From Rhodobacteraceae bacterium Alg231-04 (GTDB taxonomy: Bacteria; Pseudomonadota; Alphaproteobacteria; Rhodobacterales; Rhodobacteraceae): 64,000 nt of DNA. The translations under genes and the position numbers were made by a program. The notes under the pieces are model-generated. The model made no database searches and had not been told where the DNA came from. It worked only from the letters and a program-made list of their open reading frames with translations. Below are positions 18,121 through 26,709 of this stretch, in pieces (position 1 is the stretch's first letter; the number at the start of each line of letters is the position of its first letter). The stretch covers positions 8,429-72,428 of the forward strand of contig FREY01000002.1 of the NCBI GenBank assembly GCA_900143635.1. The letters are read 5' to 3'.

Positions 18121-18924
18121 ATGGGCAAGATTTTCTTTTATGCAGTGCTGGCACTGGTCGTGGTTTCCGGCCTGATTTTCGCACCCGAGCACGCCGGACT
18201 GGCGATCCACCCGATGGATCAGTTTGTTGTGCAGCCGCTGTTCGGCGACGGCCACATTGCCTGGTACACACCGACCAACGCCACCCTGTGGATGGGTCTG
18301 GCGATCCTCGCGACCGTTGCTCTGATGGTCATGGGCTCTTCGCGCCGCTCCATCGTTCCGGGCCGCGCCCAGTCGGTTGCTGAACTGGCCTACGGTTTTG
18401 TCTACAAGATGGTTGAAGACGTGGCCGGCAAAGACGCCGTCAAGTTCTTCCCGTACATCATGACCCTGTTCATGTTCATCGTCATGGCCAACGTACTGGG
18501 CCTGCTGCCGACATCCTTTGCGACCACCTCGCATATCGCAGTCACCGCTGTTCTGGCGCTGCTGGTCTTTGTGACCGTGACTGTTGTGGGCTTCGTCAAG
18601 AACGGCGCCGGTTTCTTGGGTCTGTTCTGGGTCTCCAGCGCACCGCTGGCGCTGCGTCCGATCCTCGCCATCATCGAGCTTATCTCTTATTTCGTGCGCC
18701 CCGTGAGCCACTCCATTCGTTTGGGCGGCAACATCATGGCGGGCCACGCGGTTCTGAAAGTGTTCGCCGGTTTCGCCGGTGCCCTGGGCCTGTTCAGCTT
18801 CCTGCCGATCTTCGCGATCACCGCAGTCTACGCGCTGGAGGTCCTGGTGGCCTTCATTCAGGCCTATGTCTTCACCATCCTGACCTGTGTGTACCTGAAG
18901 GATGCACTGCACCCGAGCCACTAA
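18121..18924 (+). CDS. atpB: F0F1 ATP synthase subunit a
   Basis: A 267-residue inner-membrane stator subunit that forms the proton half-channels against the c-ring. The essential arginine is Arg200 in [13 protein letters not shown]. Helices include [20 protein letters not shown] and the C-terminal [20 protein letters not shown], with the conserved glutamate and glutamine in [12 protein letters not shown]. The ATG at 18121 has AGGAGAAG upstream. It is followed by an 80-base gap with a strong hairpin before atpE. Confidence 0.95.
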   Translation: MGKIFFYAVLALVVVSGLIFAPEHAGLAIHPMDQFVVQPLFGDGHIAWYTPTNATLWMGLAILATVALMVMGSSRRSIVPGRAQSVAELAYGFVYKMVEDVAGKDAVKFFPYIMTLFMFIVMANVLGLLPTSFATTSHIAVTAVLALLVFVTVTVVGFVKNGAGFLGLFWVSSAPLALRPILAIIELISYFVRPVSHSIRLGGNIMAGHAVLKVFAGFAGALGLFSFLPIFAITAVYALEVLVAFIQAYVFTILTCVYLKDALHPSH

Positions 18925-18943
18925 GGCAGGATTTGAAATTACC

Positions 18944-18965
18944 GGGTGATCCGGCTGGATCACCC
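18944..18965 (+). other. Intercistronic hairpin between atpB and atpE
   Basis: GGGTGATCC at 18944-18952 pairs perfectly with GGATCACCC at 18957-18965 around a GGCT loop. No U run follows, so it is unlikely to terminate. It probably shapes mRNA processing or protects the 5' side of the atpE message. Confidence 0.7.
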
Positions 18966-19004
18966 TAACCCTCATCACCACATTCCATCGTAAGGAGAAT
19001 ACCC

Positions 19005-19241
19005 ATGGAAGGCGATATCGCACAACTCGGTCAGTTCATCGGCGCAGGCCTGGCAGCAATCGGTTCCGGCGCAGCCGCAATCGGTGTTGGCCACGTAGCC
19101 GGCAACTTCCTGGCAGGCGCACTGCGCAACCCGTCGGCAGCTGCCGGCCAGACTGCTACTCTGTTCATCGGCATCGCCTTTGCAGAAGCCCTGGGGATCT
19201 TCTCGTTCCTGGTCGCTCTGCTGCTGATGTTCGCTGTCTAA
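19005..19241 (+). CDS. atpE: F0F1 ATP synthase subunit c
   Basis: A 78-residue hairpin of two membrane helices that forms the rotating c-ring. The ion-binding carboxylate is Glu61 in [12 protein letters not shown]. The polar loop contains ALRNPSAA, which contacts the F1 stalk. The first helix is rich in small residues ([14 protein letters not shown]). The residues around Glu61 give no clear sodium-binding signature, so protons are the likely ion. AAGGAG lies upstream of the ATG. The gene is flanked by two strong hairpins, which may help it to be expressed above its neighbours. Confidence 0.95.
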   Translation: MEGDIAQLGQFIGAGLAAIGSGAAAIGVGHVAGNFLAGALRNPSAAAGQTATLFIGIAFAEALGIFSFLVALLLMFAV

Positions 19242-19267
19242 GACCTACGGAACCTAATTCCTTACGG

Positions 19268-19297
19268 CCGGGCAGTACGGCAACCCGTACTGCCCGG
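19268..19297 (+). other. Perfect 13-bp hairpin between atpE and atpF'
   Basis: Bases 19268-19280 (CCGGGCAGTACGG) and 19285-19297 pair without mismatch around a CAAC tetraloop. No U run follows, so read-through to the b subunits is expected. It is positioned as a 3' stabiliser or RNase barrier for the atpE message. Confidence 0.75.
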
Positions 19298-19325
19298 TGT
19301 AACGGCAAGTTCCCAGGAGGACGAC

Positions 19326-19856
19326 ATGGCAACTGAGACACACGGTGCAGCAGAAGCCGCAGGCGGCGCCTCGATGCCGCAGCTGGACTTCTCGACCTTT
19401 TCGAACCAGATTTTCTGGCTCGTGGTCACGCTTGTCGTGATCTACCTAGTTCTTTCGCGCGTCGCGCTGCCCCGCATTGCGGGCGTGCTGGCCGAGCGTC
19501 AGGGCACCATCACCAGCGACCTTGCTGCAGCCGAAGATCTAAAGGCCAAAGCAGTAGACGCTGAAAACGCATATAACAAAGCTCTGGCGGATGCCCGTGC
19601 GGAAGCCCAGCGCATCGTTGCTGACACCCGCGCAGAAATTCAGGCCGAGCTGGACGAAGCCATTGCCAAAGCCGACGACCAGATCGCGGCCAAAGCGGCG
19701 GAATCGGAAAAAGCTATCGCCGTGATCAAGGCAGGCGCGCTGGAAAGCGTGCAGGTTGTCGCCAAAGACACCACTGCTGAGATTGTTGCAGTCCTGGGCG
19801 GCAACGCCGAGGCAGATGACATCGCAGAGGCCGTTGCCGGCCAGATGAAAGGATAA
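19326..19856 (+). CDS. atpF': F0F1 ATP synthase subunit b'
   Basis: A 176-residue peripheral-stalk subunit with one membrane helix ([20 protein letters not shown]) near the N-terminus and a long charged helical domain rich in alanine, glutamate and lysine, as in b subunits. The N-terminal leader is acidic/glycine-rich. Photosynthetic bacteria, plastids and alphaproteobacteria have two different b-type subunits; this is the first and diverged one. AGGAGG lies upstream of the ATG. It is separated from atpF by only 4 bases. Confidence 0.9.
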   Translation: MATETHGAAEAAGGASMPQLDFSTFSNQIFWLVVTLVVIYLVLSRVALPRIAGVLAERQGTITSDLAAAEDLKAKAVDAENAYNKALADARAEAQRIVADTRAEIQAELDEAIAKADDQIAAKAAESEKAIAVIKAGALESVQVVAKDTTAEIVAVLGGNAEADDIAEAVAGQMKG

Positions 19857-19860
19857 GGAC

Positions 19861-20418
19861 ATGCGCAACCTAATCGCTCTTGCCCTGACCCTTGGCGCAG
19901 CAAGCCCGGCGCTGGCCGCCGGTGGCGGTGCCAACCTCGGCAACACCGACTTTGTGGTCATCCTGGCCTTCCTGCTGTTCGTGGCCATTCTGGTGCTTGC
20001 AAAAGTTCCCAGCATGCTCGGTCAGCAGCTCGATAACCGGGCTGACGGCATCCAAAGCGAACTGGACGAAGCCCGCGCCCTGCGCGACGAAGCCCAGACC
20101 ATCCTGGCCTCCTATGAGCGCAAGCAAAAGGAAGTTCAGGAACAGGCCGACCGTATCGTCGCCTCCGCCCGTGAAGATGCCGCAGCAGCGGCTGAACAGG
20201 CAAAGGCTGATCTGGAAGGTTCCATCGCACGCCGCCTGACCGCCGCAGAAGAGCAGATCTCTGCTGCTGAAGCATCGGCTGTGAAGGAAGTACGCGATCA
20301 GGCAATCACCGTGGCCATCGCCGCGGCGGATCAAGTGATCGCCAAGCAGATGACTGCCGCTTCGGCAAACAAGCTGATCGACGCGGCCATCGCCGAAGTC
20401 AGCGACAAGATGCACTAA
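19861..20418 (+). CDS. atpF: F0F1 ATP synthase subunit b
   Basis: A 185-residue second peripheral-stalk subunit. It starts with a hydrophobic leader (MRNLIALALTLGAASPALAA) that may be cleaved, followed by the membrane helix FVVILAFLLFVAILVLAKVP and a long charged coiled-coil helix (RALRDEAQTILASYERKQKE). It dimerises with b' to hold the F1 head. It is last in the operon and followed by an excellent terminator; F1 genes are not in the window, as usual for alphaproteobacteria. Confidence 0.93.
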   Translation: MRNLIALALTLGAASPALAAGGGANLGNTDFVVILAFLLFVAILVLAKVPSMLGQQLDNRADGIQSELDEARALRDEAQTILASYERKQKEVQEQADRIVASAREDAAAAAEQAKADLEGSIARRLTAAEEQISAAEASAVKEVRDQAITVAIAAADQVIAKQMTAASANKLIDAAIAEVSDKMH

Positions 20419-20444
20419 GCGTCACACTGCATTACGAATTGCTG

Positions 20445-20471
20445 AAACCCGGACCAAGGTCCGGGTTTTTT
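20445..20471 (+). terminator. Rho-independent terminator of the F0 operon
   Basis: An 11-bp perfect stem, 20445-20455 with 20458-20468 (core ACCCGGACC), is followed by a run of T to 20471. It lies 27 bases after the atpF stop. Confidence 0.95.
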
Positions 20472-20533
20472 GCATTTTGGGGCGCGCTAAACACCGGATG
20501 CATCACACAGCGCGCAATTAGGCTAACTGGCCG

Positions 20534-21625
20534 TCAGAACCCCAGAAGCTTGGCCGTTTCGGCATCCACAACCCCGGTGACTTCCAGCTCATTGTCATAC
20601 TGGAACCACTCCACTGCGGCCCGTGTCGACGTGCCATAAATGGCATCGACACTGCCCACATCATAGCCCGCACCAATCAGCCGGTTCTGCAGATCGCGGA
20701 CCAGCTCCCCCTGGGTGAGCGGCGTGGTGACAGCCAGGCCAATGACCGAGGTCAGCTCGGCAACCGGGGCATCCGACGGGTCCGAGACAATCTCATAGAC
20801 GCGTTCGTCCTGATAATAAGTCGACCGGTACAGCACCCCATCACAGAGATAGAGTGTTTCGCCGCCATCCTGGATTTTCTCGCAGCCGTCATCATCAATG
20901 CTGGTGACGAAGGCCAATGTCGAGCCGACGATAACGGCGGTGAAGAACCAGCCCCAGTCCGAATGCCAATGGTAGCTCCCCCAATGCCAATGCGGTGGAC
21001 GGTGGTAGGGCGGACGATGGTAAGGCGGGCGCCAGTTGGGCGGCCGGTGATGCGGAGGATGCCAGCCCGGCGGCTTGCCATGACCGGGCGGTTTGGCTCC
21101 CGGCGGACGCTGTCCGGGCGGGCGGGCGCCACCGGGGCGACGATCCGCGGGTTTGACGCCAGCCTGAGGGCGGTTTGGCAGCTCAGGGCGCACGCCTTCC
21201 GGTTTGCCCGGTGCAGGCCTGACCTGCGGCGCACCGCCACCCGGCAATGTCGCTGCGGGCCTGCTGGGCGTCTGGGCAGGTTTGGTGGCCGGAGCCGAGG
21301 GGCGCGTTTGCGGCTGGGAAGGTCTGGTCGTCGGCGTGGCTGGACGGGTCTTTGGCGGCGCCGGCTTGACCTGTGGGGTGGCAGGTCGCGGGGTCACGTT
21401 GGGACGCGCCTTGGGCGGCTGTACCGCCGGGCGCGCGGCAGGCCTGGAGGGTCTGGTGCGCGCGCCGCCACCGGGCTTGGCGGCCGGACGACCGGTAAAC
21501 CCGCGGTCCTGCCCAAGCCGGGCGGCAAAAGCCGCATCCGCCGAAGGTGAAAACTGCATCAACCCCAAAGGCGATGTGCTGGTGGCAAGAGAAAAGACAA
21601 GGATGCCGGTAATGATCTGTTTCAT
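20534..21625 (-). CDS. Secreted proline/histidine-rich protein with a peptidoglycan-binding domain
   Basis: A 363-residue exported protein: a signal peptide, then about 170 residues of low-complexity sequence rich in Pro, Arg, Gly and Ala, then a His/Pro/Trp-rich stretch (for example YHRPPYHRPPHWHWGSYHWH), a hydrophobic segment GWFFTAVIVGSTLAFVTSI, and at the C-terminus a peptidoglycan-binding-1 domain (LRDLQ-type helix with LIGAGYDVGSVDAIYG). It likely sits at the cell wall; the histidine cluster could bind metal. The start at 21625 is set by AGGAGGGG just upstream. It follows the DUF2092 gene by 11 bases, so both are probably one operon. Confidence 0.75.
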   Translation of the reverse strand: MKQIITGILVFSLATSTSPLGLMQFSPSADAAFAARLGQDRGFTGRPAAKPGGGARTRPSRPAARPAVQPPKARPNVTPRPATPQVKPAPPKTRPATPTTRPSQPQTRPSAPATKPAQTPSRPAATLPGGGAPQVRPAPGKPEGVRPELPNRPQAGVKPADRRPGGARPPGQRPPGAKPPGHGKPPGWHPPHHRPPNWRPPYHRPPYHRPPHWHWGSYHWHSDWGWFFTAVIVGSTLAFVTSIDDDGCEKIQDGGETLYLCDGVLYRSTYYQDERVYEIVSDPSDAPVAELTSVIGLAVTTPLTQGELVRDLQNRLIGAGYDVGSVDAIYGTSTRAAVEWFQYDNELEVTGVVDAETAKLLGF

Positions 21626-21636
21626 CGTCCCCTCCT

Positions 21637-22413
21637 TCATTGCTCTGCCGAGTCGGCCTGCGGCGCGGTCTTGGGCCAGACCATCCGCTCGGCGGTGTCA
21701 TCCGGAACATATGTAAATGCGGTCTCGGAAATTGCCGGGTTGAAGTCCCAGTTGCTGAAAAAGACCCGGTATTGCGGCCAGCCCTGCGTATAGGGGTCTG
21801 TGCCAACCAGCATCAGCAGCTCGGGCGTGTCGTCATCCGCTGCGACCCAGATCTGCCAGTCCTCGTCATAGCTGGAGAGCGCCATGTGATGGGCCGCGCG
21901 GCCGGCAATGCGGGTTTCGCCCACATAGGCCACGGCACTGGCAGTGCCGATCAGCTCATCCCGTGCCTCGCTACTCAGCACCGACCAGACCGGAATCGGC
22001 GCGCCATATTCCGCCCGTATCCGCCGCACCAAACTGTCGAAACTGCCATTGTGAGGCGCCAGGACATAGGCATTTTCTTCGACATCCTGGATATAATAGC
22101 TGCTGCCGTCGAAATAATGCGCCCGCGTATCAGCACCATCATCTGTGCGTGAATAAAACCCCCTACCGCGCGCCAGCAGCGTGTTACCACTGCGGGTCCG
22201 GGTCAGTATTTCACGGCCATCGATCACCTCGTCATAAGAGACAAACCATGTGACCGAAATCTCCCTCTGGTCAGCGAGGTAATCCGCCGCGTTTTGGAGA
22301 ATTTCGATGGCCTGCGGATCCAACACAGGCGCGGCCTCTTCGGCAAGAACCGGGGTGGCAAATAATGAGAATGAAATCAGCACGTGCTGGGAGACAGAAA
22401 ACCGGCCTGTCAT
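21637..22413 (-). CDS. DUF2092 family periplasmic protein
   Basis: A 258-residue protein with a signal peptide (MTGRFSVSQHVLISFSLFATPVLAEE, cleavage after VLA) and the DUF2092 core: ILQNAADYLADQREISVTWF, then a beta-rich region with REILTRTRSGNTLLARG, and WQIWVAADDDTPELLMLVGT near the end. The fold resembles lipoprotein carriers of the LolA/LolB type, but the function is unknown. CAGGAG upstream fixes the start at 22413. It is the first gene of a pair with the peptidoglycan-binding protein. Confidence 0.8.
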   Translation of the reverse strand: MTGRFSVSQHVLISFSLFATPVLAEEAAPVLDPQAIEILQNAADYLADQREISVTWFVSYDEVIDGREILTRTRSGNTLLARGRGFYSRTDDGADTRAHYFDGSSYYIQDVEENAYVLAPHNGSFDSLVRRIRAEYGAPIPVWSVLSSEARDELIGTASAVAYVGETRIAGRAAHHMALSSYDEDWQIWVAADDDTPELLMLVGTDPYTQGWPQYRVFFSNWDFNPAISETAFTYVPDDTAERMVWPKTAPQADSAEQ

Positions 22414-22483
22414 ACGGATTAACTCCTGAAACAAGGATAGATGTAACTCCTCCCAACTTAGGGTTTGTAACCTGCGGCGCAAG

Positions 22484-22505
22484 GCGACCCCCCGAGAGGG
22501 GTCGC
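22484..22505 (-). terminator. Hairpin after the YbhB/YbcL gene
   Basis: GCGACCCC (22484-22491) pairs with GGGGTCGC (22498-22505), 11 bases after the stop codon of the minus-strand YbhB/YbcL gene. No U run follows on that strand, so termination efficiency is doubtful. Confidence 0.45.
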
Positions 22506-22516
22506 AAAAAGCCCTA

Positions 22517-23065
22517 TCAGCGCCCGTAGGTCACCGTCAGGCTGGCGCTGTCCAGTGCCGTGTTATGGGCAAAAAAACCGACCACAGCGCCAGAAACCGA
22601 CTCATCCACCGGCAGCGCCTCCTGCGGCATGGCGTAAACGGTGAAGATATAGCGGTGGGTGCGCCCCGCAGGCGGGCAGGCGCCGCCAAAGGCATTCAGC
22701 GAATAGTCGTTGCGCCCCTGAATGGCGCCGCCAGGCAGGGTGGCATCCGCTGTGCCCACGCCTTCGGAAAGGCCTGCGGTGTCGGCGGGCAGGTTGAACA
22801 CGGTCCAGTGCCAGAAGCCCGACCCGGTGGGGGCATCCGGGTCATAGGCGGTGAGGATCAGGCTCTTGGTGCCCTCAGGCGCGCCGCTCCAGTTCAGTGC
22901 CGGTGAGATGTTTGGCCCGGTGCAGCCAAACCCGTCAAAGACCTGATCGCCCGGCAGGGTGCCGCCGTCGGCAAAGGCGGGTGCGGTCAGCTGCATATCG
23001 GCCTGGGCCTGAACGGCGCTCAGTGTAACGGCGGCGGTAAGGGCAAGTGTGCGGAGTGGTGTCAT
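22517..23065 (-). CDS. YbhB/YbcL family Raf kinase inhibitor-like (PEBP) protein
   Basis: A 182-residue periplasmic PEBP-fold protein. A signal peptide (MTPLRTLALTAAVTLSAVQAQA) precedes DMQLTAPAFADGG, then the ligand-pocket motifs AYDPDAPTGSGFWHWTVFN and GACPPAGRTHRYIFTVYAM. The family binds small anionic or phospho-ligands; its role in bacteria is unclear. It lies 52 bases downstream of an AraC-type regulator gene on the same strand, which may control it. Confidence 0.88.
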   Translation of the reverse strand: MTPLRTLALTAAVTLSAVQAQADMQLTAPAFADGGTLPGDQVFDGFGCTGPNISPALNWSGAPEGTKSLILTAYDPDAPTGSGFWHWTVFNLPADTAGLSEGVGTADATLPGGAIQGRNDYSLNAFGGACPPAGRTHRYIFTVYAMPQEALPVDESVSGAVVGFFAHNTALDSASLTVTYGR

Positions 23066-23117
23066 TGCTATGTTCCATCTTCAAAAGGATGAAACAGAGA
23101 TAGGCGCCGCTGCGGGC

Positions 23118-23912
23118 TCAGGCGGTGCCGCTGCGCTCAAATCCGGTGCCGGACCGCTCATTTGCGCGGGTTCTGATGTCGGCGGGGGCGCATCCGAACC
23201 GGGCGCGGAAGCGAACGGCGAACCGCGACGGCGAGGCATAGCCGCATTCCTCGGCGATACGGGCGATGGGGAAATCGGTGGATTGCAGCAGCACCAGCCC
23301 ATAGGTCATCCGCACATCGGTCAGCACTTCGGTAAAGCTGGTGTCCTCGACCGATAGTTTGCGGCGCAGGGTGGCCGGGCTTAGGCCCAGATCGCGCGCT
23401 GCACCTTCGGCGGTCCAGCTGTCAGCCGGGCCATCGCCGATCATCTGGCGCAGCCTGTCCTGCACCGCCGGTCGCGGCATCGGCGGGAAGCCAATGCCTT
23501 CCTCTGACAGCCACAGAAGAACCTCACGCGCAGCATGATCTTTGAGAGCCACCGGGGTCAGCGGATCCTGCAGCAGGATCTGCGCCCGCTCAAACGCCTC
23601 GGCTGCGCGTCGGCTGGCGGTTGCTTGCAGCGGTTCGCCGCCGGTGCCTGCGAACCCTTCGGCGATATCATCGGGCAGAGCAATTGCCACGGCGCGGTAG
23701 CAACCGGTGGGGCCGGGGCGGTTTTCGATATCTACGGCCAGACGCGGGGGAATCAGCCCCAGACGGTCGGTGGCAAAGCCTGCACTGCGGCCCTGCAACC
23801 CCATCTGCTTGCTGCCCTCACGAACCAGAAACACTGCCGCGCGCTCGCTGCGCAGGGCACGGGTCTGATGGCGTCGGTACTGATGCAGGGTAAGGGCGGC
23901 GTATCCGGTCAT
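23118..23912 (-). CDS. AraC family transcriptional regulator
   Basis: A protein of about 264 residues with a diverged N-terminal sensor domain and a C-terminal double helix-turn-helix: ARDLGLSPATLRRKLSVEDTSF forms the first, and FPIARIAEECGYASPSRFAVRFRARFG the second, ending near APADIRTRA. The ligand is unknown. ATG at 23912 and one 18 bases upstream are both possible starts. It probably acts on the YbhB/YbcL gene immediately downstream. Confidence 0.85.
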   Translation of the reverse strand: MTGYAALTLHQYRRHQTRALRSERAAVFLVREGSKQMGLQGRSAGFATDRLGLIPPRLAVDIENRPGPTGCYRAVAIALPDDIAEGFAGTGGEPLQATASRRAAEAFERAQILLQDPLTPVALKDHAAREVLLWLSEEGIGFPPMPRPAVQDRLRQMIGDGPADSWTAEGAARDLGLSPATLRRKLSVEDTSFTEVLTDVRMTYGLVLLQSTDFPIARIAEECGYASPSRFAVRFRARFGCAPADIRTRANERSGTGFERSGTA

Positions 23913-23930
23913 GGGCTGACAATCTGGCAC

Positions 23931-23959
23931 AAAAAAACCGCACCCAAAAGGCGCGGTTT
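23931..23959 (-). terminator. Rho-independent terminator of rpmJ
   Basis: On the minus strand a 7-bp stem (23953-23959 with 23935-23941, core AACCGC/GCGGTT) is followed by a U run (AAAAAAA at 23931-23937 on the plus strand), about 30 bases after the rpmJ stop. Confidence 0.85.
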
Positions 23960-23990
23960 CTGGTCACAGCCGAAGCGTGACAAATAGTGC

Positions 23991-24116
23991 TTAGCCCTGG
24001 CGCGCTTTGAAGCGGGGCTGGGTCTTGTTGATCACGTAAACGCGACCCTTGCGACGCACAATGCGGCAATCCCGGTGCCGGTTCTTGAGCGAGCGGAGCG
24101 AATTCTTGACTTTCAT
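23991..24116 (-). CDS. rpmJ: 50S ribosomal protein L36, zinc-free type
   Basis: A 41-residue ribosomal protein that starts [20 protein letters not shown] and ends [13 protein letters not shown]. Only one cysteine remains, so the C-x2-C...C-x4-H zinc site of the other L36 type is absent; this is the zinc-independent paralogue (YkgO-like), the sole form in many alphaproteobacteria. ATG at 24116 has AGGAG at the right distance; ATG at 24122 lies too close to it. A strong terminator follows, so it is monocistronic. Confidence 0.92.
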   Translation of the reverse strand: MKVKNSLRSLKNRHRDCRIVRRKGRVYVINKTQPRFKARQG

Positions 24117-24196
24117 AGCCATTCTCCTGTTCTGCGGCGCGAACCAGCGCCTGGGTTTGCGGGCGTCCTGGCTTTCCAGCCAAAACAGTGAAATCA

Positions 24197-24271
24197 TGGT
24201 GGGCACTACAAGGTTCGAACTTGTGACCCCTTCGATGTCAACGAAGTGCTCTACCGCTGAGCTAAGCGCCC
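24197..24271 (-). tRNA. tRNA-Val (anticodon GAC)
   Basis: A 75-base cloverleaf on the minus strand. The acceptor stem GGGCGCT pairs with AGTGCCC (one G·U), the D arm contains TAGCTCAGCGGTAGAGC, the anticodon arm is CTTCG-TTGACAT-CGAAG with anticodon GAC, and the T arm contains GTTCGAAC. CCA is encoded at 24197-24199. Confidence 0.96.
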
Positions 24272-24371
24272 ATGATTACCTTCGCGAGAGCCGCCTCAGA
24301 AAGAACTGAGGCGCGGTGTCCCGCGCCGGTGAGGGGTCTATAAAAGGAGTCGCAGAGGGGCGCAAGAGCTT

Positions 24372-24399
24372 TTGACCACAGAAAATTACCCTCTATGGT
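24372..24399 (+). promoter_or_regulatory. Possible promoter of the N-formylglutamate amidohydrolase gene
   Basis: TTGACC at 24372-24377 and TATGGT at 24394-24399 are separated by 16 bases, with the -10 box 30 bases before the ATG at 24430. Confidence 0.4.
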
Positions 24400-24429
24400 G
24401 AAAAGCATAAACAGAAGGCCGGAGACCTG

Positions 24430-25290
24430 ATGCCCCAACACGCTTTTCAGCTGTTTGAACCTGCAAAACTGTGCTCCGGCGTGGTGTTTGCCTCTCCGCA
24501 TAGCGCCAGCGACTATCCAAAAACCTTTTTGCAGCAAACGATTCTCGACAGCCATACGATTCGCTCCTCCGAAGATGCCTTTGTGGATCAGCTGTTTGAC
24601 TGTGTGCCGAGCTTTGGCGTGCCGTTTCTGACCGCCGGGGCACCGCGCGCCTTTGTCGATCTGAACCGCGCCACAGATGAGCTGGACCCCGCTCTGGTTC
24701 AGGGCGTCCGCCGTCAGGCCCATAACCCGCGTATCGCCTCCGGCCTCGGCGTGGTGCCCCGCGTGGTCGCCAACAGCCGCTCCATCTACAGGGGCAAACT
24801 CCCCATGGCCGAAGTCGAGCGGCGCATCGAGGATTACTGGCGCCCCTACCACAGCGCCCTCGCGGCCCTGCTGACACGCGCAAAGGACCAATTTGGTGCC
24901 GCCCTTCTGATCGACTGTCACTCGATGCCACATGAGGCGGTCGAAAGCATGGCCCAGCGCGGCGCACGCCCGCCCGGAGTGGTGCTGGGAGACCGGTTCG
25001 GGACAACCGCCAGTGCCAGTATCGTCGACCGGATCGAGGCGGCCTTTGCCTCCGCCGGCCTGACCGTGTCGCGCAACGCGCCCTTTGCCGGCGCCTATAT
25101 CACCCAGACCTACGGCAAACCGGCCCGCAACCAGCACGCGGTGCAGATCGAAATCGACCGTGCGCTATATATGGATGAGGCATTGATTCAGCCGAACGAA
25201 AACTTTACCGCGCTGCAAAGCCTGCTCAGCGCCGTGGTGCGTGAGATTTCCGGCATATTTGACGAACAGCTGCCGTTGGCGGCGGAATAA
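24430..25290 (+). CDS. N-formylglutamate amidohydrolase
   Basis: A 286-residue zinc amidohydrolase family member (HutG/FGase type) that would release formate from N-formylglutamate, usually in histidine breakdown. Motifs: ASPHSASDYP near the N-terminus and DLNRATDELDP, then LLIDCHSMPHEA with the metal-binding acidic and histidine residues, and NQHAVQIEIDRALYMDE near the end. No other hut gene lies nearby, so the in-cell substrate could differ. It is divergent from tRNA-Val and convergent with folC, 17 bases away. Confidence 0.85.
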   Translation: MPQHAFQLFEPAKLCSGVVFASPHSASDYPKTFLQQTILDSHTIRSSEDAFVDQLFDCVPSFGVPFLTAGAPRAFVDLNRATDELDPALVQGVRRQAHNPRIASGLGVVPRVVANSRSIYRGKLPMAEVERRIEDYWRPYHSALAALLTRAKDQFGAALLIDCHSMPHEAVESMAQRGARPPGVVLGDRFGTTASASIVDRIEAAFASAGLTVSRNAPFAGAYITQTYGKPARNQHAVQIEIDRALYMDEALIQPNENFTALQSLLSAVVREISGIFDEQLPLAAE

Positions 25291-25307
25291 CCGCCGCCCC
25301 GCAGCGT

Positions 25308-26582
25308 TCAGCCGTTTTCGCGCAGAATCGCACCCGCCAGATAGAGCGAGCCGCAGATCAGCACCCGCGCGTCCGGTTCCTGTGCGATGATCGCCGTGAG
25401 GGCCGCCAGCGCATTTTCAGCCGAGGTCGCCTCTATGCCCACAGATCTGGCTGCGGCCTCAGTGTCTTCGGCAGAAAGGGTGTTCTGCTCGTCCGGGATC
25501 GAAATTGCGGTCAGGCCGGCAACCTGCCCCGCCAGAGGGCGCATATAGCCGGTCACATCCTTGGTGTTCAGCATACCGCAGATCAGATGGGTGGGGCGCA
25601 TCGGCAATTTGGCCAACACATCCGCCAACGCGATGCCAGCGGCCGCGTTATGGCCACCATCGAGCCACAGCTCGGCATCACCAGCGGCCTCCACCAGCGG
25701 GCCGGATTTCAGGCGCTGCATCCGCGCGGGCCATTCCGCATTGGCGGTGGCGGCCTCGCAGGCGGCTTCATCAGCGCCCAGTGCGCGCAGAACAGCGATG
25801 GCAGCGCCTGCGTTCTGGATCTGATGTTCGCCCATGAGCGCGGGAAGCGGCAGATCCAGCAGGCCGCGTTCGTCCTGATAGACCAGGCGGCCTGCCTCCT
25901 CGTAGACGTGCCAGTGCTGGCCAAAGGCAATCAGCGGCGCGCCAAGTCGGGCGGCTGTGGCCTCGATCACATCCATCGCCTCTTCGGGCTGCGGGCCGAC
26001 AACGCAGGGCACGCCGCGCTTGATGATGCCGGCCTTCTCTGTCGCGATCTTGGCCAACGTATTGCCTAGAAACTGTTCGTGATCGATGGAGATCGGGGTG
26101 ATTACTGTGATTTCAGGGCGCTCAAACACATTGGTCGCATCCACACGCCCTCCCAGACCAACCTCCATCAGCGTGTAATCCGCCGGGGTGCGGGCAAAGG
26201 CCAAGAGGGCCGCAGCGGTGGTGATCTCGAAATAGGTGATCGTTTCGCCACCGTTCTCGGCATAGCACTCGTCCAGCACCTCGGTCAGGTAGTCTTCGGT
26301 GATCAGGTCACCTGCGAGGCGGATACGCTCGTGAAAACGCGCCAGATGCGGAGAAGTATAGGCGTGAACCTTTTTGCCCCAGCCCTCGAGCCCAGCGCGG
26401 ATCATCGCTTGTGTCGATCCCTTGCCATTGGTCCCCGCCAGATGGATCACCGGCGGCAGGTTCTCGTGCGGATTGTCCAATGCGGCCAGCAGCCGGTCGA
26501 CACGGTCCAGCGTCAGATCAATGATCTTGGGATGCAGCGCCATCATACGGGCGAGGATGGCGTCGGAATTGGGTTTGGTCAT
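25308..26582 (-). CDS. folC: Bifunctional dihydrofolate synthase / folylpolyglutamate synthase
   Basis: A 424-residue cytosolic ligase that adds glutamate to dihydropteroate and to folates. The P-loop is HLAGTNGKGSTQAMI near residues 47-61, followed by YTSPHLARFHERI, the Omega-loop region and LDGGHNAAAGIALAD. Length is normal. It lies downstream of accD on the same strand with a 127-base gap containing a hairpin, the same accD-folC order found in many proteobacteria. Confidence 0.93.
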   Translation of the reverse strand: MTKPNSDAILARMMALHPKIIDLTLDRVDRLLAALDNPHENLPPVIHLAGTNGKGSTQAMIRAGLEGWGKKVHAYTSPHLARFHERIRLAGDLITEDYLTEVLDECYAENGGETITYFEITTAAALLAFARTPADYTLMEVGLGGRVDATNVFERPEITVITPISIDHEQFLGNTLAKIATEKAGIIKRGVPCVVGPQPEEAMDVIEATAARLGAPLIAFGQHWHVYEEAGRLVYQDERGLLDLPLPALMGEHQIQNAGAAIAVLRALGADEAACEAATANAEWPARMQRLKSGPLVEAAGDAELWLDGGHNAAAGIALADVLAKLPMRPTHLICGMLNTKDVTGYMRPLAGQVAGLTAISIPDEQNTLSAEDTEAAARSVGIEATSAENALAALTAIIAQEPDARVLICGSLYLAGAILRENG

Positions 26583-26672
26583 CGGGCAGGTCCGGTCTGA
26601 AAGGACAGGCCTGAAGCGCTGGTCGTCCTGATGCGCAGGGCAGCGCCCGGCCCGGCAGGGTGGGGGCGTAGC

Positions 26673-26692
26673 GCCCGGCCAAGCGGCCGGGC
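26673..26692 (-). other. Hairpin in the accD-folC spacer
   Basis: GCCCGGCC (26673-26680) and GGCCGGGC (26685-26692) form a perfect 8-bp stem with an AAGC loop. The same GCGCCCGGCC sequence occurs once more at about 26643-26652. There is no U run on the minus strand, so it may attenuate or process the message between accD and folC. Confidence 0.5.
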
Positions 26693-26709
26693 GAGACTAC
26701 GATAGATGA

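Noticed and set aside
24293-24312. Hairpin GCCTCAG/CTGAGGC upstream of tRNA-Val, considered as a terminator
   Set aside because: No U run on either strand and no gene ends there; it is likely incidental leader structure.
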